Source of the DNA: Cytophagales bacterium UBA2561
GTDB taxonomy: Bacteria > Bacteroidota > Bacteroidia > Cytophagales > Thermoflexibacteraceae
NCBI GenBank assembly: GCA_002340355.1
Contig: DDLX01000028.1
Span: forward strand, 310,001 to 374,000
Direction of reading: 5' to 3'
DNA length: 64,000 nucleotides
Part shown: positions 27,671 to 36,737 of the stretch, one piece after another
How the letters are laid out: the number at the start of each line of letters is the position of its first letter
How positions within the stretch are numbered: the first letter of the stretch is position 1
Notes under the pieces: generated by a model
What the model saw: the letters and a program-made list of their open reading frames with translations, nothing else
What the model was told of the DNA's origin: nothing
Database searches by the model: none
Program-made: the position numbers and the translations under genes

Positions 27671-27775
27671 ATACCCTAACTCGGGATTTCAAAAAAAAAT
27701 TGTATCTTTCGCCTTTATATTAGATAGTGAAATTGTATTATGTTTCCTTTTCATTATCCAACAAACAACAAACTT

Positions 27776-27988
27776 ATGAACAAATATATATGCTTACTCG
27801 TAGGCATTATTGCGGGTGGAATAGCTGGATTTTTGTTCTGGCAACTAACTGATTACCAAAAACCTATCGCTGAAATTGTTTATTCATGGCAAAATAACGT
27901 CATGTATGGTAGTAGTCTAGGCGGATTAGTCGCTAACCTCGTTCGAGAAGGTTTCTTTTTAGAAGAATCGGAGCCTCTGGTAGGTTAG
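27776..27988 (+). CDS. DUF6132-like small membrane protein
   Basis: I start it at the ATG at 27776 (MNKYICLLVGIIAGGIAG), because the upstream ATG at 27740 adds 12 polar residues before the hydrophobic leader. The resulting 70-residue peptide has one glycine-rich membrane helix and a second weaker one ('YGSSLGGLVANLV'), the pattern of DUF6132 proteins. These often sit beside rhodaneses in Bacteroidota and may belong to sulfur uptake or transfer at the membrane. The family match is by pattern only. Confidence 0.6.
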   Translation: MNKYICLLVGIIAGGIAGFLFWQLTDYQKPIAEIVYSWQNNVMYGSSLGGLVANLVREGFFLEESEPLVG

Positions 27989-28108
27989 TTTAAACTCAAA
28001 ACTTAAATAAAAATTTCCATGTGGAAATTTTTTTCACTAAACATATTAAAAAATTATCATAACTTCAATTATTAATTGAATTATAAAACGTTAAACGAAG
28101 GAAGTACT

Positions 28109-29515
28109 ATGAAAATCGAACAAATCTATACTGGATGTTTAGCACACGGTGCATATTACATCGAAAGCAATGGTGAAGCTGCAATTGTTGATCCTCTCCG
28201 AGAAAGTAAGCCTTACATTGAAAGAGCAGAAAAAGACGGGGCAAAAATTAAGTATATCCTTGAAACTCATTTTCATGCAGATTTCGTTTCAGGACACTTA
28301 GACTTAGCTAAGAAAACAGGCGCCGAAATCGTTTTTGGTCCTACGGCTAAACCTGATTATGATATTCTACTCGCTGAAGATGGTCAAGAATTAATACTTG
28401 GTAATGTCAAAATCAAAGTTTTACATACGCCTGGTCATACAATGGAAAGCTCCACTTTCTTGTTGATTGATGAAAACGGTAAGGATCACGCTATGTTCTC
28501 AGGTGACACCTTGTTTTTAGGCGATGTTGGACGACCTGACCTTGCCGTAAAAACAGACTTAACCAGAGAAGATTTAGCTGCTCATTTGTACGACAGCCTT
28601 TATAATAAAATTTTGCCTTTAGCAGATGATGTTATTGTTTATCCTGGTCATGGTGCAGGTTCAGCATGTGGAAAAAATATGAGTAGCGACACCGTAGATA
28701 CACTCGGTAACCAAAAGAAAACAAACTATGCTTTGCAACCGATGTCCAAAGAAGAATTCGTAGCCAAAGTAACCGATGGTTTGATGCCTCCTCCTCAGTA
28801 TTTTGGTAAAAATGCCATGATGAACAAATCGGGTTACGACAGTATTGATAACGTATTAGAAAGAGGTAGCCGTGCGCTTTCTGTCGAAGATTTTGAGGCA
28901 GCAGCTAATGCTGAGGAAGCTCTCATAATTGATACTCGTTCTCCACAAGAATTTGCTCAAGGATTTATTCCTAATTCTATTTTCTTTGGGATTGATGGTG
29001 GTTTCGCTCCTTGGGTCGGTGCATTAATTACTGACTTGAAACAACCTATTTTATTGGTCGCTGAAGCAGGTCGAGAAGAAGAAATTATTACTCGATTGGC
29101 TCGTGTAGGTTATGATAATACTATCGGTTATTTAGAAGGTGGATTCCAAGCATGGAAAGACGCTGGTAAAGAAGTTGATTCCGTCCTTTCTGTTCCTGCA
29201 GACTCATTGGTAGAAGACATCAAAAATAGTAAAGTAAACTTAGTTGATGTCCGAAAAAGTAGTGAACATGGATCTGAACATGTCCTTGGCTCTCAAAATT
29301 TCCCATTAGACTACATCAATGATAAAATGGGTGAGCTAGATAAAAATCAAAATTATCATATTCATTGTGCGGGTGGTTATCGTTCAATGATTACTTGTTC
29401 GATTTTGAAATCACGCGGTTTTGAAAATATCACAGATATTCAAGGTGGATTCAAAGCCCTCAAGGAAGCTGGCGCACCTAAATCTGATTATGTTTGCCCT
29501 AGCACAATGTTATAA
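28109..29515 (+). CDS. ETHE1/CstB-like metallo-beta-lactamase with two rhodanese domains
   Basis: I choose the ATG at 28109, which has a good GAAGGAAG upstream; a start at 28076 would precede this site. The 468-residue protein has an N-terminal metallo-beta-lactamase domain of the persulfide dioxygenase type (1-215: THFHADFVSGH with H54, H56, D58; H110; D133; H181). Two rhodanese domains follow. The first (about 258-358) has Ala318 where Cys is needed and Glu323 in place of the loop Arg ('LLVAEAGREEE'), so it is inactive. The second (365-460) is intact with Cys420 (CAGGYR). The family oxidises glutathione- or protein-bound persulfide and may recycle thiosulfate. It is the last gene of the sulfur operon. 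Confidence 0.92.
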   Translation: MKIEQIYTGCLAHGAYYIESNGEAAIVDPLRESKPYIERAEKDGAKIKYILETHFHADFVSGHLDLAKKTGAEIVFGPTAKPDYDILLAEDGQELILGNVKIKVLHTPGHTMESSTFLLIDENGKDHAMFSGDTLFLGDVGRPDLAVKTDLTREDLAAHLYDSLYNKILPLADDVIVYPGHGAGSACGKNMSSDTVDTLGNQKKTNYALQPMSKEEFVAKVTDGLMPPPQYFGKNAMMNKSGYDSIDNVLERGSRALSVEDFEAAANAEEALIIDTRSPQEFAQGFIPNSIFFGIDGGFAPWVGALITDLKQPILLVAEAGREEEIITRLARVGYDNTIGYLEGGFQAWKDAGKEVDSVLSVPADSLVEDIKNSKVNLVDVRKSSEHGSEHVLGSQNFPLDYINDKMGELDKNQNYHIHCAGGYRSMITCSILKSRGFENITDIQGGFKALKEAGAPKSDYVCPSTML

Positions 29516-29546
29516 GATTAAAATATAACCAATTAAAAACCTAAAT

Positions 29547-29585
29547 AAACCTATAAGATTTTTAAGCTCTTATAGGTTTTTTGTT
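29547..29585 (+). terminator. Terminator of the sulfur operon
   Basis: The arms at 29547-29557 and 29569-29579 (AAACCTATAAG and complement) form an 11-bp perfect stem with an 11-nt loop. A T run follows, 32 nt after the stop. Confidence 0.88.
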
Positions 29586-29984
29586 TCTATCTTTTTTGTG
29601 TATATTTTATCTAACTTCGACCGTTTGTTGTCGCCATTCATAACCTGTTTCTCAAGTAATACAAAACTAGCCTTAAAATTTCCCATAAAAATGCTTAGTA
29701 ACAAAATTTTTCAATGTATATTCATATAATAATCTTATTATCAATTATTTAAAAATTAATGTTTGTAAAATAATAAGCTTTTTTCAGTTAATGCTAGACA
29801 AATTCTTAACTTGTTATTAATTATATTTTTATTGTTTAATAAAATAAGTTTTTTCTCAAAAACTAAGGATGAAGTATTTTGAAGAATAAAGTCTGCTTTC
29901 TTCACTTTCAGTTTTCATAATTTTTCAGCTAACTTTGTTGATGATATGATTTCTATACCCTATTAGGCATAAACAAAAATACAG
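29586..29984. other. AT-rich intergenic region with a -7 promoter box
   Basis: TAACTTTG at 29930-29937 matches the -7 consensus and sits 47 nt before the CCG-protein ATG, with a weak T-rich -33 region. The rest of this 400-bp stretch is AT-rich without a convincing reading frame, RNA gene or repeat. Confidence 0.5.
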
Positions 29985-30773
29985 ATGGCAGAGCTTCAAA
30001 TTCCACTCATGGCAGAGCTAGCGGCTGAGAATCAGTCGCCTGAAATTTTATTCTGGGTTGGTTGTGCGGGTGCGTTTGATGACCGTTACAAACGTGTGAC
30101 ATGGGCATTTATCAAAATTTTGAATAAAGTAGGCATCTCCTTTGCAGTTTTGGGAGACGAAGAAGCCTGTACAGGCGATCCCGCCAAACGAGCAGGTAAT
30201 GAGTTTACCTTTCAGATGCAAGCCGCTACTAATATTGAGCTATTGAATAGTTATGGTATCAAAAAAATTGTGACGGCATGCCCACATTGTTTCAATATTT
30301 TGAAAAACGAATATCCTGCTTTAGGTGGAACATACGAAGTAATTCATCATTCTACCTTCTTACAACAATTAATTAATGAGGGTAAAGTACGCCTACAAGG
30401 TGGGGGTGAATTCAGAGGAAAAAAGATTACCTATCATGATTCATGTTATTTAGGTCGAGCCAATACTATTTATGAAGCACCTCGCCAAGTTTTAGAAGCT
30501 CTTGATGCTGATTTAGTAGAAATGAAACGATCACGCAAAAATGGGCTTTGCTGTGGTGCAGGAGGCGCACAAATGTTCAAAGAAGCCGAAAAAGGTACCA
30601 AAGAAATTAATGATGAGCGTGCCCAAGAAGCACTCCAAACGAATGCCGACGTAATTTCAGTCGCTTGCCCATTCTGCTTAACAATGCTATTAGACGGCGT
30701 AAAAAATGCAGAAAAAGAAGATCAAGTCCAAGTATTGGATATAGCTGAATTAGTGGAAACCAATCAAGCATAA
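29985..30773 (+). CDS. CCG-domain Fe-S protein (heterodisulfide reductase B / GlcF / LutA type)
   Basis: The 262-residue protein has two CCG cysteine-rich domains. The first uses C27, C62, C99 and C102 ('TACPHCFN'); the second uses C154, C189-C190-G ('LCCGAGGAQMF'), C228 and C231 ('ACPFCLTM'). In this superfamily each CCG set binds an Fe-S cluster or Zn and takes part in electron transfer with lactate, glycolate, glycerol-3-phosphate or disulfide substrates. The iron-sulfur ferredoxin-type partner usually encoded just upstream in Bacteroidota is absent here. The first domain has C-T-G where a canonical C-C-G would be. It follows the sulfur operon but has its own promoter box. Confidence 0.88.
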   Translation: MAELQIPLMAELAAENQSPEILFWVGCAGAFDDRYKRVTWAFIKILNKVGISFAVLGDEEACTGDPAKRAGNEFTFQMQAATNIELLNSYGIKKIVTACPHCFNILKNEYPALGGTYEVIHHSTFLQQLINEGKVRLQGGGEFRGKKITYHDSCYLGRANTIYEAPRQVLEALDADLVEMKRSRKNGLCCGAGGAQMFKEAEKGTKEINDERAQEALQTNADVISVACPFCLTMLLDGVKNAEKEDQVQVLDIAELVETNQA

Positions 30774-30785
30774 TTCGGCAGATTA

Positions 30786-30815
30786 TTTGGAATGCAAGAA
30801 ATTTATGTATTTTTG
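30786..30815 (+). promoter_or_regulatory. Promoter of the TPR protein gene
   Basis: TTTG at 30786-30789, an 18-nt spacer and TATTTTTG at 30808-30815 form a near-ideal Bacteroidota promoter. The leader to the ATG at 30903 is about 80 nt. Confidence 0.7.
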
Positions 30816-30902
30816 CCTCTATATTAATCTTCTCATATTAAAATGTTATCTATTTTTTTGATTTACAAGGATTTATACTCTAAACTACATTATTCAATTC
30901 CC

Positions 30903-32081
30903 ATGAAGAAATTCATTTTTACGCTCTTATGTTCTGCATTGGCGATGTCGCTTTATGCCCAAAAATCATTAACATTAGTCAACAAAGCACTAAATAAGGG
31001 AGAGTTTTCCACTGCTAAAACTCTGATTGAGACCGCCTTGAAAGACCCTAAAATCAGTAAAAAACCAAAGGCTTGGCTCACAAAAGCTGTTATTTATGAT
31101 TCTTTAGCGTTTAGTACTGATGATATTAAACAGAAAAAAGCTTATATCAAGACGGCTATCGAAATGTATAGTAAATTTGCTGAAATGAAAGGAGGAGCTG
31201 AAAAAGCTTTTGCAGGAGAACAGTTTGGAAATGGTATTAACCAAGTTTTGGCACGAGGTGGACAGAAAACAACTCCTTACAAAACAATGGGACAGAAATT
31301 TTATAATGAAGGTGTAGTTGCTTATCAAGCTGAAGATCATAAGAAGGCACAACAACAATTCTATCTGGCTTCATTAACTAATAAAAAAGATACTGTTGCT
31401 CATGAAAATGCTATTCGGATGGCATATCAAAATGACCCTGTAGACTACGAAATGGTTAAGGAAGTATCTAATAGAATGATAACCAATGACTTAAAAAAAG
31501 AGTTCGCCTATCAAGCACTTTTAGAAGCTAGTGAAAATATCGATAAGGACAATGTAGGAAAAGTCATTGCAGATGCAAAAAAGGAATTTCCTAATAACCA
31601 ATTTTTTATGCTCAAAGAAATCAACCACTATATTGCATCAGGTAAAACTGATGAGGCTATCGTAAATCTAGAACAAGCCACTCAAAAAGATCCTGAAAAT
31701 TATGCCTTGTATTTGAATCTTGGATTATTATATGAACAAACCGAAAAACCTGATTTGGCACTCAAAAACTACAAAAAAGCGTATGAAATCAAGCCCGAGG
31801 AATACAATGTTGTGTATAGTCTTGGTGGCTTTCTGTTTAATCAAGGGATAAAAATTAACAATGAAGCAGGAAGTCTAAGTGATAGCGAGTACAAAACAAA
31901 AGGAAAGGAATTAGAAGCTCAAGCTGCTGCTAAATTTAAAGAGTCATTGCCTTACTTCGAAGAAGCACTCAAAATCAAAAATGATGAAGAGCAACTTCTG
32001 AATGCTTTATATTCCATTTATAAGCAATTCAAGCAAGAAGATAAAGCACAAGAAATCAAAGCTCTAATTGATAAATTATAA
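30903..32081 (+). CDS. Secreted TPR protein
   Basis: The start at 30903 gives MKKFIFTLLCSALAMSLYAQ, a clean signal peptide; the ATG at 30843 would add 20 residues before it. The 392-residue product is all-helical with several TPR units, the clearest being 'YALYLNLGLLYEQTEKPDLA' followed by 'LKNYKKAYEIKPEEYNVVYS' near residues 265-305. It is exported, so it is probably a periplasmic scaffold. An intrinsic terminator follows the gene. Confidence 0.8.
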   Translation: MKKFIFTLLCSALAMSLYAQKSLTLVNKALNKGEFSTAKTLIETALKDPKISKKPKAWLTKAVIYDSLAFSTDDIKQKKAYIKTAIEMYSKFAEMKGGAEKAFAGEQFGNGINQVLARGGQKTTPYKTMGQKFYNEGVVAYQAEDHKKAQQQFYLASLTNKKDTVAHENAIRMAYQNDPVDYEMVKEVSNRMITNDLKKEFAYQALLEASENIDKDNVGKVIADAKKEFPNNQFFMLKEINHYIASGKTDEAIVNLEQATQKDPENYALYLNLGLLYEQTEKPDLALKNYKKAYEIKPEEYNVVYSLGGFLFNQGIKINNEAGSLSDSEYKTKGKELEAQAAAKFKESLPYFEEALKIKNDEEQLLNALYSIYKQFKQEDKAQEIKALIDKL

Positions 32082-32104
32082 TTTATTTTGTTTTTTAATT
32101 TAAT

Positions 32105-32146
32105 AAAACCGATATAGCAAACATAGTGCTTTATCGGTTTTTTTTA
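32105..32146 (+). terminator. Terminator after the TPR gene
   Basis: The arms at 32105-32114 and 32132-32141 (AAAACCGATA and complement) form a 10-bp stem followed by a run of T, 23 nt past the stop. Confidence 0.85.
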
Positions 32147-32160
32147 ATAAATAGTGATGT

Positions 32161-32916
32161 ATGGAAGTTTTAGGAATTGATATTGGAGGTTCTGGCATCA
32201 AAGGAGCCATTGTAGATACGAATATGGGTGGACTCATCTCAGAACGGTACCGTGTTCCCACACCACAACCCGCCACCCCTGAAGCTGTAGCTGAAGTAGT
32301 AGCCGATATTATTAAGCATTTTAAGTGGAAAGGAGTAGTAGGTTGTGGATTTCCTGCTCCTATTCGGCATGGAATCGTAAAAACGGTAGCAAATATGCAT
32401 AAAAGTTGGAAAGGAATTAATATTAATCAGTTTTTTGAGCATTCAATTGGCAACCGATTTTATGTATTGAATGATGCTGATGCAGCTGGATTAGCAGAAT
32501 TTGAGTTTGGAGCAGGACGAAATCGAAAAGATGTAATATTATTAATTACTGTCGGTACAGGTATTGGAACAGTCATGTTTACAGGTGGGCAACTCCTCCC
32601 CAATACAGAATTGGGGCATGTTGATTTCCTTGGAAAAACGCCAGAAAAGTACGTAGCTGATTCGGTACGAACACAGTTAGATATGTCATGGAAAAAATGG
32701 GGACTACGATTCGATGAAGTCCTACATTATTTCAATCGTCTTTTTTATCCCGATTTGGTAATTATTGGTGGTGGAATCAGCAAAAAGTTCTCTAAATATG
32801 AAAAATATTTTACAGTAAATACTGAAGTTGTACCCGCTCAGTTATTGAATCAAGCAGGAATTATTGGAGCAGCATTAGCCGCTCGGAATGGAGAAATTGC
32901 TTATGCACTGAGTTAG
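32161..32916 (+). CDS. ppgK: Polyphosphate glucokinase (ROK family)
   Basis: The 251-residue ROK kinase has the ATP/polyP phosphate-binding motif 'GIDIGGSGIKGAIVD' at the N-terminus, the catalytic Asp in 'LNDADAAGLAE', and 'TVGTGIGTVMF'. The 'PTPQPATPEAVAEVV' and 'NTELGHVDF' segments are typical of strictly or partly polyphosphate-dependent glucokinases. The ROK zinc motif CxCGxxGC is absent, as in that subgroup. It would make glucose 6-phosphate from glucose with polyphosphate or ATP. A terminator hairpin ends 15 bp upstream, so it has its own promoter, which I cannot see. Confidence 0.88.
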   Translation: MEVLGIDIGGSGIKGAIVDTNMGGLISERYRVPTPQPATPEAVAEVVADIIKHFKWKGVVGCGFPAPIRHGIVKTVANMHKSWKGININQFFEHSIGNRFYVLNDADAAGLAEFEFGAGRNRKDVILLITVGTGIGTVMFTGGQLLPNTELGHVDFLGKTPEKYVADSVRTQLDMSWKKWGLRFDEVLHYFNRLFYPDLVIIGGGISKKFSKYEKYFTVNTEVVPAQLLNQAGIIGAALAARNGEIAYALS

Positions 32917-33017
32917 TTTAAAACTAAATTATAAATATACCTTATTCGTCATTTTTCATAACATTAGGTAAGATCTAGTGTTATGAAAATGGCATTCACG
33001 ATTCACTACTTAGTAAA

Positions 33018-34016
33018 TTGACACTTCCTCGAATTAGTATCATTACGCCCTCCTTCCAACAAGGTGCATACCTTGAGAAAACCATTCAATCGGTTCTAAA
33101 TCAGCAATATCCTAATTTAGAATATTTAATTTTTGATGGAGCAAGTTCAGATGAAACACTTTCTATTTTAAAAAAATACGATGCAGAAATTGATTTTTGG
33201 GTTAGTGAACCAGATAATGGACAAAGTCACGCCATAAACAAAGGACTCCAGAAAGCCACAGGTGAAATTGTGACTTGGCTCAATAGCGATGACCAATTTA
33301 CAGAAGGTACATTAACTAAAATTGGACATTATTTTTCCAAAAATCCAGAGATATATTTGGTACATGGAGCAACATTGCTTTTTGGTGAAAAAATATCAGA
33401 AACAAAACGAAGCGCACCTACAAAAGATTTAGAAATTTTATACTTAGCTTGTTTGCCATATCCACAACCTTCGGCTTTTTTTCGGCGTGAAGCAGTCGAA
33501 AAATTTGGTTTTTTAAGTCCAAACTTACATTATGGAATGGACTATGATTTTTTTGTACAAATTGCCTTAAATTACCAAATCGAAAAAATAGAGGGTACTT
33601 TTTCCAAATATTTGATGCACCCTAGTAGTAAATCCGTATCTCAAAATTCAGGATTTGCGAAAGATTATGCTCAGATTTTTTCAAAAATTTTGCGTTCATT
33701 TTCAGCAACACACACACAAGAACTAATTCGGGAAATGACTAATTTAGAATTGTACCATAAAGCTGATGATACGTATCAAGTTTCTAAGAAATATACTAAA
33801 AGTGAACTTTACAAAGCTTTTTTATACAATTTAAAATATCAACTTAGTTTTTATTATGAAGATTTAGATTTAGAAACTTGTCGAAAAATTACCAATTTTC
33901 TCAAAGATTTTGCTCCTGATTTTGTCGCTGAATTTCCCGAGATTTCACAAATTAATCAACGTTCTAAATGGCTCAACAAACCAATTATGCAATTACTCCG
34001 AAAAGTTCGACGATAA
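33018..34016 (+). CDS. Glycosyltransferase family 2
   Basis: The 332-residue protein opens 'PRISIITPSFQQGAYLEKTI' with 'LIFDGASSDETLSIL' and the metal-binding-type acidic motif 'TWLNSDDQF', all typical of GT-A fold family 2 enzymes. No membrane segment is seen, so it is a cytoplasmic enzyme that adds a sugar to a lipid or protein acceptor. The start must be the TTG at 33018, because a TAG blocks the frame about 50 nt upstream and there is no ATG or GTG between; the start is unusual but well placed. The MITE lies 64 bp after the stop. Confidence 0.88.
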   Translation: MTLPRISIITPSFQQGAYLEKTIQSVLNQQYPNLEYLIFDGASSDETLSILKKYDAEIDFWVSEPDNGQSHAINKGLQKATGEIVTWLNSDDQFTEGTLTKIGHYFSKNPEIYLVHGATLLFGEKISETKRSAPTKDLEILYLACLPYPQPSAFFRREAVEKFGFLSPNLHYGMDYDFFVQIALNYQIEKIEGTFSKYLMHPSSKSVSQNSGFAKDYAQIFSKILRSFSATHTQELIREMTNLELYHKADDTYQVSKKYTKSELYKAFLYNLKYQLSFYYEDLDLETCRKITNFLKDFAPDFVAEFPEISQINQRSKWLNKPIMQLLRKVRR

Positions 34017-34080
34017 AAAGCTTTGTTATTACTCACAAATAATAGAGCTAACAGCAAAGCAAAATCTCTAAATCATCTAA

Positions 34081-34255
34081 GAGGTTGTTTAAATTTTAAA
34101 TAAAACATTGATTATCATGTTTTTATATAAATTTCTATAAAGTAGAGTTTGCAAACCCTACTTTATGGAAATCAGCGATTTTGAACAATGAAAGCTATTT
34201 CACTAAATAAAGTATATTCCCTAAAGATATTTTTCAAAAATTTTTAAACAACCTC
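34081..34255. mobile_element. MITE-like non-autonomous element (175 bp, TIRs, TAA target duplication)
   Basis: The left end GAGGTTGTTTAAA (34081-34093) is matched by its exact complement TTTAAACAACCTC at the right end (34243-34255), with partial matching further in. The element is flanked by TAA at 34078-34080 and 34256-34258, a plausible 3-bp target duplication. The interior has no reading frame but a large palindrome at 34137-34166 (ATAAAGTAG ... CTACTTTAT around GTTTGCAAAC). The size, terminal repeats and TNA-type duplication fit a MITE mobilised by an IS5-type transposase, which is absent from the window. It lies between convergent genes. Confidence 0.75.
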
Positions 34256-34270
34256 TAACATTAAGAAAGA

Positions 34271-36574
34271 CTATTTTTTAATTAATTGCTGAACATTTTC
34301 CTCAAAAATCTGAACAGGATATTTTTGGCGTAACTCTTCGAGCCATTGAGCTTCTAAGTAAGTTTGATAATCAGTAACTACTTTGCCTCTCACTTCCAAA
34401 AGCTCTTGATTTCGTGCTTCTTCAATTTTATCAATTTCAATGTAATAAAAGCGTCCATTTTGTTCTAGAGTAAAAGTACCTTTCTGTGTTTTAGGTAAAG
34501 CGTCTAAAATAGGATGTTTACCCTGTTCAAATTTTCCTTCGGTTAGTTTTGCTGCCAATGGGTTAGACTCATTTAGTGCTTGTTCAACCAATTTCAGCGA
34601 TTTATCATAAGCCAAATAACTGACTCCTGCCTCAGTTTCCTTGAGGATTTTTTCACCGATATTTTTCTCTGCAATTCTTTCAGATGCTATTCCTTTATCT
34701 GTCAAATATTTTTTCACAATCTTCATGCGTTGCCAAGCTAGGTCATCATCTTCTTTGGACTGGTGTGCGCCTTGTAATTCGATAATTGCATTAGGATTAT
34801 TTCGTAAATAAACAACTACTTGATTTACAGTTTCTTGCTCTGAACTCCGAAGGATGGTCGAATTCATAGCAAATCCTGTAGGCAAAAATTCTGTTAATTT
34901 ATCTGGGTGAAAATCTTTTTTTAGCTCTAGCAACAGTTTTTCATAAATGGTTTTATCCGCAAGATCAAAAATTCGTCCGATGGCTGTAGAATTCTGTTGG
35001 TAATTATTTCTTCTTGTCTGAAAAAAAGATTTTAAACCTTCCTCATCTGATAGGGCTTTTGTCCATATTCTTTTTTCCATGATTTGGAAAAGTAAAATTC
35101 CCTCCTTGTATTCCTTAATTAGGAAGCGATATTCAGGATATTTTTCTGCCAAATGAGCCTCTTCATATTCTAAAATTTGTTGTTTGGAAAATATTTCATA
35201 CAATCTACGGATATAGGTTTTAGCTGTTCCTGAAGGTTGAACTTGTTGTGATTTCCGAACAAACTCCATAAAATCTTCTAACCTAAATTCTTGATTTTGA
35301 ATTGAGAACAGAACTGTTTTCAGATCTTCAGCTTTAGGATCATAATTCCAAGAGGCAGTCAATAAATTATCATTAGCCTTATTATCAATCAATCTTCGGA
35401 CATTTCTTACCTCCGAAAATTGATTCTCTTTTTTGAGTCGCTCAACGAGTAATTTCCGATTCAGTTCAGAGCGAGAATCACGGGAAACTTTTTGACGTAA
35501 AACAGGCTCTAATTTCTCGAATTCTTCTAGTCGTTGTCGAGCCACTAAACGAATCAAGTGAAATCCATAATGCGAATGTACAGGTCGAGAGATATCCCCT
35601 GACTTTTTGAGTTCAAAAGCCGCTTCTTCAATGGGTTGAAGCATTGTTCCTGCACTAAACCAGTCCAGTTCTCCACCTCTATTTTTAGTAGCTAAATCTT
35701 CAGAATACTGGGCTACTGCATCTTCCCATTTTTTACCTTGCAAAATTTCTCGTTCAATAGCCAAAATTCTAGTTTTCGCTTCTGCAACCTGAGAAGAACT
35801 TGGATTAGAGGGAGTTCGAATCATTAAATGCGCTACTTTTACTGCTCCATTAGATGGGCGACGCTCATAGGTCTTCAATATATGGTATCCGTAATTGGTA
35901 CGAAAAATAGGTGAAACTTCTCCTATCGGAATATCATAAGCCATATCTTCGAACTGATAAACCATTTGTAAAGCTGTGAACCATCCTAAGTCGCCTCCAT
36001 TCTCTTGTGCTGAAGGGTCTTCTGAGAAACTTTTAGCCAGAACATTAAAGTCTTGTCCTTGTATCACTTTTTTACGTATTTCTTTAATTTTTTTAAGTGC
36101 TTTGGTCGTATCAGATGGTGAAGCATTTTCAGGAACTCTGACTAGAATATGCGACGCTCGAATTTCTTCTTGGAGACGTTCATAAGCTTGTCGAACAAGT
36201 GCATCTGTTACTTTACTTTCGGTAAGGTAAGGTTTAGCAAGCTGTTTTTCATACACTTTGTATTCCTTACGAAAGTCTTCAGAGGCATGATAGTTTTGGG
36301 CAAATGCTTCATTGACTTTCAGTTTGAACTTGATAAATAAATCCAAATACTCCCGAATACTTTTTTCGGAATAAGCATCTTTGGTATTGGCATTATTTTT
36401 TTCATAAATAAACTTAAATTCTGAAAGTGTAACAATACTTTCCCCAACTTTTAGCAAAATGGGGTCGTTCGGATTAGGCGAACTAGGCGAAGGATTTTGA
36501 GAAGGAGACTGAAAACTCGCATTCCAAATCAAGATGTTACAAAGAATAAAATAGGTTAGGATTCTGAATTTCAT
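34271..36574 (-). CDS. SurA/PpiC-type peptidyl-prolyl isomerase with embedded OmpA-like segment
   Basis: The 767-residue exported protein has an N-terminal hydrophobic leader and a SurA-like helical chaperone part (about 40-135). Two parvulin domains follow: residues 139-237 ('ASHILVRVP', 'FNVLAKSFSEDPSAQENGGD', 'YGYHILKTYE') and 246-344 ('VAHLMIRTP', 'YSEDLATKNRGGELDWF', 'YGFHLIRLV'). Residues 583-640 look OmpA-like ('VVVYLRNNPNAIIELQGAHQ', 'RMKIVKKYLTDKGIASERIA') but lack the peptidoglycan-binding Asp/Arg pair in its usual form. It would fold outer-membrane or secreted proteins in the periplasm. It stands alone, with its 3' end next to the MITE. Confidence 0.88.
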   Translation of the reverse strand: MKFRILTYFILCNILIWNASFQSPSQNPSPSSPNPNDPILLKVGESIVTLSEFKFIYEKNNANTKDAYSEKSIREYLDLFIKFKLKVNEAFAQNYHASEDFRKEYKVYEKQLAKPYLTESKVTDALVRQAYERLQEEIRASHILVRVPENASPSDTTKALKKIKEIRKKVIQGQDFNVLAKSFSEDPSAQENGGDLGWFTALQMVYQFEDMAYDIPIGEVSPIFRTNYGYHILKTYERRPSNGAVKVAHLMIRTPSNPSSSQVAEAKTRILAIEREILQGKKWEDAVAQYSEDLATKNRGGELDWFSAGTMLQPIEEAAFELKKSGDISRPVHSHYGFHLIRLVARQRLEEFEKLEPVLRQKVSRDSRSELNRKLLVERLKKENQFSEVRNVRRLIDNKANDNLLTASWNYDPKAEDLKTVLFSIQNQEFRLEDFMEFVRKSQQVQPSGTAKTYIRRLYEIFSKQQILEYEEAHLAEKYPEYRFLIKEYKEGILLFQIMEKRIWTKALSDEEGLKSFFQTRRNNYQQNSTAIGRIFDLADKTIYEKLLLELKKDFHPDKLTEFLPTGFAMNSTILRSSEQETVNQVVVYLRNNPNAIIELQGAHQSKEDDDLAWQRMKIVKKYLTDKGIASERIAEKNIGEKILKETEAGVSYLAYDKSLKLVEQALNESNPLAAKLTEGKFEQGKHPILDALPKTQKGTFTLEQNGRFYYIEIDKIEEARNQELLEVRGKVVTDYQTYLEAQWLEELRQKYPVQIFEENVQQLIKK

Positions 36575-36737
36575 ACATTTTTTCGTTTGAACGAGGTAAA
36601 ATTAATGACTTTTCCAAGATTTATAACCGTTTTAGAGGTCGGGAAATTCGATTTGGAGGAAATTTGGTATCCTATTTTTAACTAAATGAAAAAATTAGAT
36701 AAACCTCAAAAACTCTGGAAAGATGATGCATGAAACA

